The translations under genes and the position numbers were made by a program. From Lachnospiraceae bacterium (GTDB lineage Bacteria; Bacillota; Clostridia; Oscillospirales; Ruminococcaceae), in NCBI GenBank assembly GCA_023664705.1, contig JAMPFE010000021.1, positions 1-41,558 on the forward strand: a stretch of DNA of 41,558 nucleotides, in the 5' to 3' direction. This document shows, piece by piece, positions 14,762 through 21,898 of the stretch (positions are counted from its first letter, which is position 1; each line of letters opens with the position of its first letter). The notes below the pieces were generated by a model. That model made no database searches and had not been told where the DNA came from. It saw nothing but the letters and a program-made list of their open reading frames with translations.

Positions 14762-15283
14762 ATGACAGATTTGGAAATTGCGCTGAACGACCTTAAAAAC
14801 ACCATATTGAACAAGCCGCCAAAGAAGCAGCAGATACTGACACAATGGCTCAAAAAATGGTGTGTATTTTTGCGCAGAGAGGATAATTTCAATCCCAAGT
14901 TCTTGCCCTTTTACAAAAGAGGGGATATTGTGTACGCCGATTTCGGCTTTAACGTGGGCGCAGAATTTGGCGGCATTCATTACGCCGTTGTTATCGAGAA
15001 CAATAACAATAAATCTAATGGTAATATCGTAGTTGTTCCGCTGACCTCGCTTGATCCCGGCAAGAGCGTAGAGGATATTCCCAAAACCGATGTATATATA
15101 GGTGACAACATAATCGGTTGGACAAACTCCGCAACAATAGCAAAACCCAATCAAATAAGAGCTATCAGCAAAATACGCATTTGCAAGCCAACCACTCCAA
15201 AGGACAAGAAAGCGACCTTAAATGGCAGTCAGCTACAGCTTATTGATGATAAGCTGGATCAAATCATTAAAAAGCAAGCGTAA
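14762..15283 (+). CDS. MazF/PemK-like toxin (endoribonuclease family)
   Basis: A 173-residue protein (MTDLEIALNDLKN..). The MazF/PemK fold begins at about residue 55: FYKRGDIVYADFGFNVGAEF, then GGIHYAVVIENN, NIVVVPLTS, and a C-terminal ATIAKPNQIRAISKIRI. Members cleave mRNA at short sites. Start 14762 is preceded by AAAGGA; ATG 14735 has no site. The roughly 50-residue N-terminal extension before the SH3-like barrel is longer than in classical MazF but common in clostridial homologues. It forms a toxin-antitoxin pair with the RHH gene, 44 bp upstream. Confidence 0.85.
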   Translation: MTDLEIALNDLKNTILNKPPKKQQILTQWLKKWCVFLRREDNFNPKFLPFYKRGDIVYADFGFNVGAEFGGIHYAVVIENNNNKSNGNIVVVPLTSLDPGKSVEDIPKTDVYIGDNIIGWTNSATIAKPNQIRAISKIRICKPTTPKDKKATLNGSQLQLIDDKLDQIIKKQA

Positions 15284-15338
15284 TTTGACAAAATCTTCCA
15301 ATAACAACAGAAATTTTTTGGAATTTTACGAAAACCTC

Positions 15339-15540
15339 TTGACAAATCGGAAAAAATAGTGTACAATATACAAAGTGGAACATATATTGTTATATGAACC
15401 GCTATTGTAAGGTTAATTTTACCCCTTGCGGGTCTTACAATTTTTATTCTACCCTTACGGGTCATACCGGGAGCGGGCTTCGGCTCGCTCTTGGTTTTTG
15501 AGAAAAGCCGCTCAATCATTCAAGACCGAGCGGCTTTTTC
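15339..15540 (+). ncRNA. Candidate structured small RNA (about 165 nt)
   Basis: Promoter TTGACA (15339-15344), 17 bp, TACAAT (15362-15367), start near 15374. Successive stems: CATATA/TATATG (15381-15396); ATTGTAAG/CTTACAAT (15403-15440) enclosing ACCC..GGGT; ACCC-TTAC-GGGT (near 15451-15462); GAGCGGGCTTCGGCTCGCTC (15471-15490). It ends in an intrinsic terminator, AAAAGCCGCTC/GAGCGGCTTTT with a T run (about 15503-15538). No ORF with a ribosome site is present. It follows the MazF gene in the same orientation but has its own promoter. No known RNA class was recognised. Confidence 0.65.
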
Positions 15541-16236
15541 GTGTATGCCTCAAACGCCCCGAAAATCGCACGTTTAAGACGGATTTGCCGTTCCATAGGA
15601 TTAGTTAACCATTGAGAACATAAAACGCAAATACAGGGCAATTCTCGCGCTCTCTGTGCAGATGAGAGCCGCTCTGTGTTCTGTAAATGCTCTCGATAAA
15701 TTCGGCAGCCGAAACGGTTTACCTCGCGTCCGACATAAAGCGACAACACGGAAGCGCGGAATTTTGCTCGGCTGTGCTATCGATATTGAACAGCTTCGGA
15801 GTGCCGATTTTCCAAGTGCTTGTCAATTTGGCTAACTCAATAGCGATATTGTCAAGCGAGGCTTTACAATATCGCAATGAGCGCGGCAAATCTCCGAGCC
15901 GCAGGTCGAGCGTGATTTAAAAAATCGCAGCAAAATTCCAAATTCCGAAACAGTACTTGAAATGAAAGTAGGAGCAAAATTCGCCGAACCCGAAAACGGC
16001 TTGCTTGAAATTCATTGCCAAGTTTGAAAAAGAAACTTGTGACTTGCAGCCAAGAAACAACGCAAAAGAGCGGCTTTCTGAACAAGTTTGAGTACATTCT
16101 CTCAACTCGCTTTCCGAGAAACGGAGAACGGCAGCCAACAAGACCGCCGTTCCTTATCAGACCGAAAGCAAACAAAGCGAGAGCAAATCGCCTTGACGCT
16201 TGATTATATTATAGCACAAACCCCGCCAACAGTCAA
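15541..16236 (-). ncRNA. Non-coding stretch with a strong minus-strand promoter; candidate large RNA
   Basis: No convincing gene lies in 15541-16276. On the minus strand TTGACT (16231-16236), 17 bp and TATAAT (16208-16213) would start an RNA near 16201. Its 5' part folds into nested stems, CTCGCTTT/AAAGCGAG (16106-16113 with 16174-16181) around GAACGGC/GCCGTTC (16126-16132 with 16146-16152). A perfect 10-bp hairpin, GCGATATTGT/ACAATATCGC, lies at 15843-15875. The opposite face of the 15506-15538 hairpin could end it. A decayed gene is the alternative: a short frame near 15624 encodes ERENCPVFAF. Confidence 0.4.
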
Positions 16237-16276
16237 GCGTTTTGCGTGAATTTTTTGCCTTGTTCGGGAGTATATA

Positions 16277-16482
16277 GAAAGTTGCTCAAAGGTTGGTCAA
16301 AAGTAGGGCGAAAGTTGGGTAAAGGTTGGGTAGGTTTCGGCTTGTGAATTTGCAAAAATCCAAGCAACGGAGCGGCTTTACGCTCATTTGGCAGAGTGTA
16401 CCGAAAGTATACCGAAAGTGTACCGAAATCGGTAGTACAAAAGTAGTACAAAGGTTATACGAAAGTTAGACAAAAGTTAGAC
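16277..16482. repeat. 11-bp iteron arrays, candidate replication origin
   Basis: Five contiguous 11-mers lie at 16277-16331: GAAAGTTGCTC, AAAGGTTGGTC, AAAAGTAGGGC, GAAAGTTGGGT, AAAGGTTGGGT. A second array at 16392-16482 has CAGAGTGTACC, GAAAGTATACC, GAAAGTGTACC, a 14-bp unit, then AAAAGTAGTAC, AAAGGTTATAC, GAAAGTTAGAC, AAAAGTTAGAC. The period of 11 is close to one DNA turn and is not a codon multiple. The arrays lie at the end of the leftward replication operon, the usual place of the origin in phage satellites. Confidence 0.8.
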
Positions 16483-16493
16483 AAAAAACGGGG

Positions 16494-16754
16494 TTATCCG
16501 TTCTCTACGTTGCCGAAAACCTTGATGTAATTCGCGTTGATAATATCGGCGGGGTTCTCGTTAAGGATTTTCAAAGCGTCCTGCTTGCTTATGACCTTGA
16601 CATTCTTTTGTCCCGTGATTTGCTCAACGGTGAAAAACGCGCCCTTTTCGGTGTAGTATAACGCTTTGCCGAATGGCTCGCTTGCTTCGCACAAAAGCAA
16701 AGATTTTTCCGTTGAGTAAAGTTTACTGTTGATGATAAATTCTTTGTTGCTCAT
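16494..16754 (-). CDS. Small hypothetical protein
   Basis: An 86-residue protein (MSNKEFIINSKLYSTEKSLL..). It has alternating beta and helix character, with KALYYTEKGAFFTVEQITGQ in the centre and an Asn-rich C-terminus. GGAAGAG precedes the ATG. Its start overlaps the stop of the sigma-like frame by 4 bp, so it is translationally coupled within the leftward operon. The family is not recognised. Confidence 0.65.
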   Translation of the reverse strand: MSNKEFIINSKLYSTEKSLLLCEASEPFGKALYYTEKGAFFTVEQITGQKNVKVISKQDALKILNENPADIINANYIKVFGNVENG

Positions 16755-17126
16755 AAACTCTTCCTTTCTCGCGGCTTTTTAGCTATGCGTATTGAACCGT
16801 TGAACGTGCATTTATACTCGTTCCCGTAAGCCTCAAACAGCTTGCGCCCTATCCGTCCGCGCCTTAACAGCTGTATAGCCCGCTTGTGCGCCTGCTGCGC
16901 TCTCGACTTTGTAAAGCCGTGCAATATGCTGATTTTGGCGAACGTAAACCCCTTGAAGTAACGCTCGATTATAATTCTGCGCTCAATGTCGGGCAGGCTG
17001 TCAACCGCCTCGTATAGGGCGGCGTATTCGTTAGGGTCGCCGCTTGCGGCGATTCGCCCACAAGAGCGGCAACAGCTCATTATTGCCGCCCTGTTGAATA
17101 AATTCCGCTAATTGCTCATTTTTCAC
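16751..17126 (-). pseudogene. Sigma-70 region 4-like gene, apparently broken near its 5' end
   Basis: GTG 17126 follows GGGGGTG and opens a frame (KNEQLAEFIQQGGNNELLPL) that looks like the N-terminus of small sigma-like proteins but stops at 17031. The next frame (from 17080) carries ALYEAVDSLPDIERRIIIER and FKGFTFAKISILHGFTKSRA, a clear sigma region 4-type helix-turn-helix, to 16751. Regions 2 and 3 are missing. A deletion with frame change near 17045-17060 is the simplest view. The 109-codon 3' frame could still be made from ATG 17080. Confidence 0.55.
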
Positions 17127-17155
17127 TTGACCGCACCCCCGAAATGTTGTATAAT
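17127..17155 (+). promoter_or_regulatory. Opposite-strand promoter beside the sigma-like gene
   Basis: TTGACC (17127-17132), 17 bp, TATAAT (17150-17155). It points rightward into the antisense of the helicase-loader gene and starts exactly where the leftward GTG gene begins. No terminator was found, so a defined antisense RNA is not established. Confidence 0.5.
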
Positions 17156-17189
17156 TGATTTATGGGGGTTAACAAGCGCTGTATGTTTT

Positions 17190-17774
17190 TCAATCGGATT
17201 TTGGCTCTGAGGGCGGCTGTTCCTGCTTGCCGCCCTCCAGCGCGTTTTCGAGATCCATTTTACCCGCAAGCTGCGACAAAAAGTCCTTTGTAGACTGCGG
17301 AAAAGCCATAAATTCACGTTCGCCTTTTGCTTTCGCGCGGTAAGAGCGTTGGAAATTCGAGGCTATCACCGTTTGCAGCTCGTCCAGATTGCTTTGCGCC
17401 CACTCGTGCAAAGTTGCCGGAGAGCCGACGATCCGCCGAATGACGGGCGGCAGCTTTTCGTACTCCTCGACGTGATTGTAAAGACTGTTCCGCAAGGCTT
17501 TATTTACAATATCCCACGCCTCAAGTTCGGTCATTTCCTTTGGGCTCGCAAGGTCGCGCACCATAGCTTTGATTTGCCCGATAACAGGCGGAAAGCCCTT
17601 TTCATCGTTCGCGATAAACGCCTTGACTGCTGCCGCAACAACAAGCACATCATCGTCCGCGAAAAGCTCCGCCCACAGCTTGGCGGCTTGCTCCAGATCG
17701 CCGCTGTTCTTGTAGTAATTCGGGTAGGCGGTTTTAAGTACTGCCATTATCTGTAACGTTTCCTTGTATGTCAA
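17190..17774 (-). CDS. Phage-type replicative helicase loader/inhibitor-like protein
   Basis: A 194-residue protein starting at TTG 17774 (MTYKETLQIMAVLKTAYPNY), chosen because AAAAGGAGGCG lies seven bases upstream. The N-terminal block TYKETLQIMAVLKTAYPNYY and the pattern AAKLWAELFADDDVLVVAAA resemble the helicase-loader/inhibitor family of phages such as SPP1 (G39P-like N-terminal domain). Such proteins bring DnaB-type helicase to the phage origin. It overlaps the DnaD-like gene by 41 bp and lies upstream of the iterons. Confidence 0.75.
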   Translation of the reverse strand: MTYKETLQIMAVLKTAYPNYYKNSGDLEQAAKLWAELFADDDVLVVAAAVKAFIANDEKGFPPVIGQIKAMVRDLASPKEMTELEAWDIVNKALRNSLYNHVEEYEKLPPVIRRIVGSPATLHEWAQSNLDELQTVIASNFQRSYRAKAKGEREFMAFPQSTKDFLSQLAGKMDLENALEGGKQEQPPSEPKSD

Positions 17775-18600
17775 TCTCGTTCGCCTCCTTTTCCTCAAGG
17801 TCTCTTAGCATATCCAAGAACGGGTTTCCGCTCTGCGATTGGTTATATCCGTTCGGCGGTCTGTTTTGCGCAGGAGGCTGTTTGTGTTTTGCCTGTTCCT
17901 CCTTGTAGCTGGATATAACCCACGAGAGGATAGCCCTGTAGTCGCTTTCGTATTTCTTTCCGCTCGAACCTTTGTAGTTATCGAGTTTTTGTATGAACCA
18001 CTTAACGGCTTCTTCTCCGTGTTGCTCGACCAGCTTCGCGTATTCTTCCTCCGTCAAGGTAACGTATTCGGCATAGCGTTTCTTTTCGGGAGCGGATTTT
18101 TTAGGCTTTTGGGGCTTGTCGGAGGTTTCGCGCGCGGGCGTGTTCTCTCTGCCTCTCTGCTCCTCTGACAATCTGCTATTTGTTTTTAATAAAGAAGCTG
18201 TATCGTCGGTTTGTCGGCAGTTTGTCGTTGGTGTGTCGTTAGCTTGTCGCTCTGTGTGTCGGCGGCTTGTCATTAGCGTGTCGTTTTGTGTGTCGCTGTC
18301 ACTTTCACAATCATAATCAATCAACGTCACGACGCTGTTTTTCGCCGTTGATTTGATTGCTATTTTGTGTGTCTTTTCCAGACGTTCAAGCGCAGTCCGA
18401 GCTTGTCGAATTGAAATACCGTTTTTTTCGGCTACCTCCCTAATGCTTGTCACCAGCTGTCCGCGCTCAAGATGAACGTTCCCGACATCGGCGGGCTTGT
18501 ATTTCGCCGCGAGCCGCAGCCGTATGTAGACCGCCAGCGTGATGTTGTCGCCGAACCAAGCCCATTCGTCAAGGTTGTCGGGCAATTTTATAAATCCCAT
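17734..18600 (-). CDS. DnaD-like phage replisome organiser
   Basis: A 288-residue protein. The first about 90 residues (WFGDNITLAVYIRLRLAAKY, then ERGQLVTSIREVAEKNGISI and RQARTALERLEKTHKI) form the winged helix of phage replisome organisers. A long polar, low-complexity linker follows (about 100-170). The C-terminal part (ESDYRAILSWVISSYKEEQA) is DnaD/DnaB2-like. It probably binds the iterons and recruits the loader encoded by the next, overlapping gene. Confidence 0.8.
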   Translation of the reverse strand: MGFIKLPDNLDEWAWFGDNITLAVYIRLRLAAKYKPADVGNVHLERGQLVTSIREVAEKNGISIRQARTALERLEKTHKIAIKSTAKNSVVTLIDYDCESDSDTQNDTLMTSRRHTERQANDTPTTNCRQTDDTASLLKTNSRLSEEQRGRENTPARETSDKPQKPKKSAPEKKRYAEYVTLTEEEYAKLVEQHGEEAVKWFIQKLDNYKGSSGKKYESDYRAILSWVISSYKEEQAKHKQPPAQNRPPNGYNQSQSGNPFLDMLRDLEEKEANEIDIQGNVTDNGST

Positions 18601-18611
18601 TGCTTCACCAC

Positions 18612-18875
18612 CTAACGCAAAGAGATTGGCGAAATGCGCGGCGCGGCTTCCTCGTCGGAGCGGCGAGGAGCGGCTTTCATTGCTGTTCCTTGTGGTATTC
18701 CTGTTCTGAGGAACATTTCCAGGCTATCACAATTCACCAAAAATTTGCGCCCAGCGCGGACAGCGACAATATCACCATTCGCGACCGCCGCACGGATAAA
18801 ATGAACAGGCAGATTGTACACGATGGCGGTATTAGTTATGGTTTCCATATGGGGAATTTTTATTGCATTATCCAT
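18612..18875 (-). CDS. Excisionase-like HTH protein
   Basis: An 87-residue protein with a MerR/HTH_17-type domain (TNTAIVYNLPVHFIRAAVAN, then GDIVAVRAGRKFLVNCDSLE), the form typical of Xis proteins. The start ATG 18875 overlaps the previous stop (TAATG). An internal ATG (METITN..) is possible. Its position between the Cro-like gene and the replication genes fits the Xis of phage satellites. The Arg/Ala-rich tail is likely disordered. Confidence 0.7.
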   Translation of the reverse strand: MDNAIKIPHMETITNTAIVYNLPVHFIRAAVANGDIVAVRAGRKFLVNCDSLEMFLRTGIPQGTAMKAAPRRSDEEAAPRISPISLR

Positions 18876-19165
18876 TATACAAATCCTCCATTCCGCTTAA
18901 TATAGTCCTTAATGCCGCGTAGTGCAGCATTAGAACTTTTCACCCTTGCTCTCTGCTGGCGCAAATAAATCTGGGCTTCACCTATATCGCGAGGCATATA
19001 GTAACCGCCGTTCTCTCCGCAGACGGAACAAATCGGAGCACCGCGCATACGCGCCGCCAGAACCAAAGCGCGGGCTGTGCGCTTATCAGTATTCAAAATC
19101 AACGCTAATTGCTCGTTAGAAATAGCGTTTTTCCTACCCAAAGGAATATAATCCGTGATCTTCAC
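18875..19165 (-). CDS. HTH-type hypothetical protein of the early operon
   Basis: A 96-residue protein. ISNEQLALILNTDKRTARAL reads as a helix-turn-helix, followed by VLAARMRGAPICSVCGENGG (two Cys, CSVC) and YYMPRDIGEAQIYLRQQRAR. Similar proteins occur early in clostridial phage and satellite operons. A DNA-binding role is likely; its target is unknown. It overlaps the next gene by one base. Confidence 0.65.
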   Translation of the reverse strand: MKITDYIPLGRKNAISNEQLALILNTDKRTARALVLAARMRGAPICSVCGENGGYYMPRDIGEAQIYLRQQRARVKSSNAALRGIKDYIKRNGGFV

Positions 19166-19182
19166 TTTTCCTCTCTTTCCCC

Positions 19183-19287
19183 TTGACTTCCATCTCTAAA
19201 TGCATTAGAATAGAATTGGGAAATCAAAGCATCGCATAAATTTAAAGTTTTCCCTTGCCGCTCAGCTGTTGCTACCAGCTGAGCGGC
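19183..19287 (+). other. Opposite-strand promoter-like site and perfect 12-bp hairpin
   Basis: TTGACT (19183-19188), 17 bp, TAGAAT (19206-19211) on the plus strand is followed by a perfect hairpin GCCGCTCAGCTG/CAGCTGAGCGGC (19257-19287). The hairpin directly follows the stop of the Cro-like gene on the other strand. Neither side has a strong T run, so it may be a partial terminator or processing site. No protein gene lies in 19166-19288. Confidence 0.4.
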
Positions 19288-19288
19288 T

Positions 19289-19486
19289 TCACTTTGCGTC
19301 GGTATTGGTCTGCTTTTCTGCCGCAAGCTCATTGATTATGCTCTTGATTTGAGATTTCTTCTCTGCCGGCAGTTCGTGACGAAGCAGCCGCGTCATCGTT
19401 GGTTCGCTGATTCCGAGCCGCTCTGCAACAGCGTAGAGAAAGACACCGCTCTCCTTTGCCGCTGTTCTGATATCTATGTTGCACAT
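19289..19486 (-). CDS. Cro-like small HTH regulator
   Basis: A 65-residue protein (MCNIDIRTAAKESGVFLYAV, then AERLGISEPTMTRLLRHELP) with a single XRE-type helix-turn-helix and a short C-terminal helix. AAGGAAGGG precedes the ATG. It is the first gene of the leftward early operon and is divergent from the CI-like gene, the Str/Cro position in satellites and phages. Confidence 0.75.
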   Translation of the reverse strand: MCNIDIRTAAKESGVFLYAVAERLGISEPTMTRLLRHELPAEKKSQIKSIINELAAEKQTNTDAK

Positions 19487-19522
19487 AATATTCTCCCTTC
19501 CTTAAAAAATTTGAAATGATAC

Positions 19523-19614
19523 TTGACATAGGCCAAAAAATGTGGTATAATGATTGTGATGATTTAAATTTGTGGCTGCGGCTATATTGTACCACGTTTT
19601 AACCCCATTGTCAA
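19523..19614. promoter_or_regulatory. Face-to-face promoter pair of the lysogeny-type switch
   Basis: Rightward promoter TTGACA (19523-19528) and TATAAT (19546-19551), 17 bp, serves the CI-like gene. Leftward promoter TTGACA (19609-19614) and TACAAT (19586-19591), 17 bp, serves the Cro-like operon. The starts (near 19558 and 19579) face each other, so the transcripts overlap. Both -10 boxes sit in a shared word, GTGGTAYAAT, giving an inverted pair that may be the operator. Confidence 0.75.
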
Positions 19615-19670
19615 TACAATGCCACAGATTTATTCCGTTTTTTCGAAATATCTATTTGGAGGTTGAAAGC

Positions 19671-20531
19671 GTGGAAGAAAACTGTGTTGAAATCTTTGGA
19701 AAAAGGTTAAAAGAATTGCGAACAGAAAGAGTCTTGTCACAAAAACAATTTGGTGATGCAATCGGCATATCTAAAAGTACGGTTGGTTCTTATGAATGCG
19801 CCGAACGCACTCCGGACATCGTAATACTTGCCAGAACTGCAAAATACTTTGATGTATCCCTTGATTATCTTTTGGGAAATACAACAGCCAGAAAAAAAGA
19901 AAATGCCTATGCGTGTGATAATTTGGGACTTTCTGAAAAATCGACCGAAAACATCAGAGCCATAACCCAAAGCGGCGGAAATGCTAATACGATACTTGAG
20001 CGCAAAGAGTTCAAAAGCATTGTCGCTTTGTTGGATAAAATCAAGTGTATAACTGTCGGGCGGCGGTACTATAACGAAAAAATTTATCCCAACCTTGAAA
20101 ACAACGAATTTCAATCAAATATCAAATTGTTCTCCAGCTTCCTATATGTTATAACACAAATTATTGAACGTCAATTCAATGATGACACACAAATAGATGG
20201 CTCTGTAATTACTTCTTGGGAAAGTTGCGACAATCTTTATAAAGAAAAATTGGTTCTTACAGAATATGAATTAACGGAACACATATTTAGAGCAATAATC
20301 AACGATATAAAGTGCGACACGACAAAGGATAATGAAACGTTTAGAGAATTTGATGAGCAAATAGGGCTTGAACTTGACTATTTGCTTATGAATTTACAGA
20401 GCAACTTAGAAGATGCGCCAAATCGCTATCCTAGCAACAAACTTAATGAAAAACAGCAGGAGATACGAGAGGATATAAAGGCTCTTAGTGAATTTATTGA
20501 GTTTTTTGATGAACAGTTTAGAAAGGACTGA
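19671..20531 (+). CDS. CI/Stl-like repressor with N-terminal XRE domain
   Basis: A 286-residue protein starting at GTG 19671 after TTGGAGG (spacing 8). Residues about 7-70 are a classical XRE helix-turn-helix (KRLKELRTERVLSQKQFGDA, then IGISKSTVGSYECAERTPDI and YFDVSLDYLLGNT). The rest (about 100-286) is a helical, charged domain without the S24 peptidase motif of LexA-type repressors. Stl proteins of phage satellites likewise lack it and are released by binding a helper-phage protein; that mode is inference here. It ends 6 bp before int. Confidence 0.8.
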   Translation: MEENCVEIFGKRLKELRTERVLSQKQFGDAIGISKSTVGSYECAERTPDIVILARTAKYFDVSLDYLLGNTTARKKENAYACDNLGLSEKSTENIRAITQSGGNANTILERKEFKSIVALLDKIKCITVGRRYYNEKIYPNLENNEFQSNIKLFSSFLYVITQIIERQFNDDTQIDGSVITSWESCDNLYKEKLVLTEYELTEHIFRAIINDIKCDTTKDNETFREFDEQIGLELDYLLMNLQSNLEDAPNRYPSNKLNEKQQEIREDIKALSEFIEFFDEQFRKD

Positions 20532-20537
20532 TTTACA

Positions 20538-21782
20538 ATGGCTAACATAACCCCCCGCCGCGACAAGAACGGCAACATAACCTCATACACGATACGGGTG
20601 TATCACGGCTACGACAGCAGCGGCAACCGCCTCAAGCCGTTTACAACGTCCTACAAGCCCGAAAAGGGAATGACGGCAAAGCAAGCGGATAAAGCCGCTC
20701 AACGGTTCGCCGATGAGTTCGAGCGCGAGTGCCTGCATTTCGGCGAGGCTAATTCGAGTATGCGGCTCTCGGACTTTGCGCCGAAATACCTTGAGATCGC
20801 AAATCGGACCCTTTCACCCGCAACATACGAATTTTACAAGCTGAAAATCGACAGTTTGATAATCCCTGCGCTCGGTCACTTGAAGCTCAAGGACATAAAC
20901 CCCTCGCACGTTCAAAAGTTCGTTAATCAGCTCGCCTCAATGCCGAAAGAAACGCGGAGCGGATCGCCGAATAAGGACGGCGAAACCATCTCACCGTCCA
21001 CCGTGCGCCGCTATTTGACGGTGTTGCAATCGGTATTTAAGCAAGCTATGAAGCTCGGACTGATCGCCGACAGCCCCGCGAAAATGGAGCGGCTCACGCT
21101 GCCGAAAGCACAAGCCCCGAAAATCGAGATATTCACCAAGCAGGAAGCCGCTCAAATGCTGGATGCTCTGGAGGATGAGGACTTACAATTTCAAACGCTG
21201 ATACAACTCGCGATCTTCACGGGAGCGCGGCGCGGCGAGTTGGTCGCTCTCAAATTTTCGGATATTGACTTTGAACAGCGCAAGATCACGATAGAGAGAG
21301 CGGCTTACAAGATCAAGGGAGAGCCGCTCGCCACGAAAGCGCCAAAGGACAACGAAACCCGAACCGTTACCATTAACGAAAGCTGCGTTGAACTGCTGAA
21401 AATGCTCAAAGCCGAAAAGATCAAGAACACGCAGCGGCTCGGCTCTCAGTGGATCGGCGGCAATTGGGTCTTTACGCAGTGGAACGGCGAGATGATGAAC
21501 CCGATGACACCGACAAAGCAGTTTTCAAAATTCCTCAACAGAAACGGACTGAAACACCGAAAATTCCATTCTCTGAGGCACACATCGGCTACGTTGCTGT
21601 TATATGCGGGAGTGAACATCAAGCAAGTGCAAGGGCGGCTCGGTCACGGCGATATTGAGACCACCAACAAATACTTACATCTAATCGAAGAGGCAGACAT
21701 TGAGGCTGTGAACAAGCTGGATATAATGTTGCTGCCCAAAGCCGAAAAGCCCGACGATGAGGCGAAAGAAGAAATTTCATAA
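20538..21782 (+). CDS. int: Tyrosine recombinase / integrase of element 3
   Basis: A 414-residue integrase of the Tn916-like/phage type. The N-terminal arm-binding domain (NGNITSYTIRVYHGYDSSGN), core-binding domain (about 75-180) and catalytic domain are complete, with R231 (TGARRGELVAL), H344xxR347 (HSLRHT), H370 (LGHGD) and Y379 (KYLHL). It follows the CI-like gene by 6 bp and lies about 170 bp from the intact tRNA. It is similar in layout to the element 1 integrase and distinct from that of element 2. Confidence 0.95.
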   Translation: MANITPRRDKNGNITSYTIRVYHGYDSSGNRLKPFTTSYKPEKGMTAKQADKAAQRFADEFERECLHFGEANSSMRLSDFAPKYLEIANRTLSPATYEFYKLKIDSLIIPALGHLKLKDINPSHVQKFVNQLASMPKETRSGSPNKDGETISPSTVRRYLTVLQSVFKQAMKLGLIADSPAKMERLTLPKAQAPKIEIFTKQEAAQMLDALEDEDLQFQTLIQLAIFTGARRGELVALKFSDIDFEQRKITIERAAYKIKGEPLATKAPKDNETRTVTINESCVELLKMLKAEKIKNTQRLGSQWIGGNWVFTQWNGEMMNPMTPTKQFSKFLNRNGLKHRKFHSLRHTSATLLLYAGVNIKQVQGRLGHGDIETTNKYLHLIEEADIEAVNKLDIMLLPKAEKPDDEAKEEIS

Positions 21783-21860
21783 AAATAAGCCGCTTGGTAC
21801 TCCCGTTTTGTGGGAATATCGAGCGGCTTGCTTTTCGTATCGTTTAATCTCGTTTTATGG

Positions 21861-21886
21861 CAATGGCGCACAAACGGCGCACAAAA
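21861..21886. repeat. Right-end GGCGCACA repeats (candidate integrase arm sites)
   Basis: Two adjacent copies, GGCGCACAAA (21865-21874) and GGCGCACAAA (21876-21885), repeat the pair found near the left end at 12647-12672 in the same orientation. Confidence 0.6.
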
Positions 21887-21898
21887 ACGGTTTTAAGG

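Noticed and set aside
15300..15472. Minus-strand frame MTRKGRIKIV... opposite the 15339 RNA as a second hydrophobic toxin
   Set aside because: It lacks a ribosome site and a minus-strand promoter, and reads through the promoter of the RNA into AT-rich DNA.
16277..16482. CRISPR-like array
   Set aside because: Units are 11 bp, contiguous and without spacers, so this is an iteron-type repeat and not a CRISPR.
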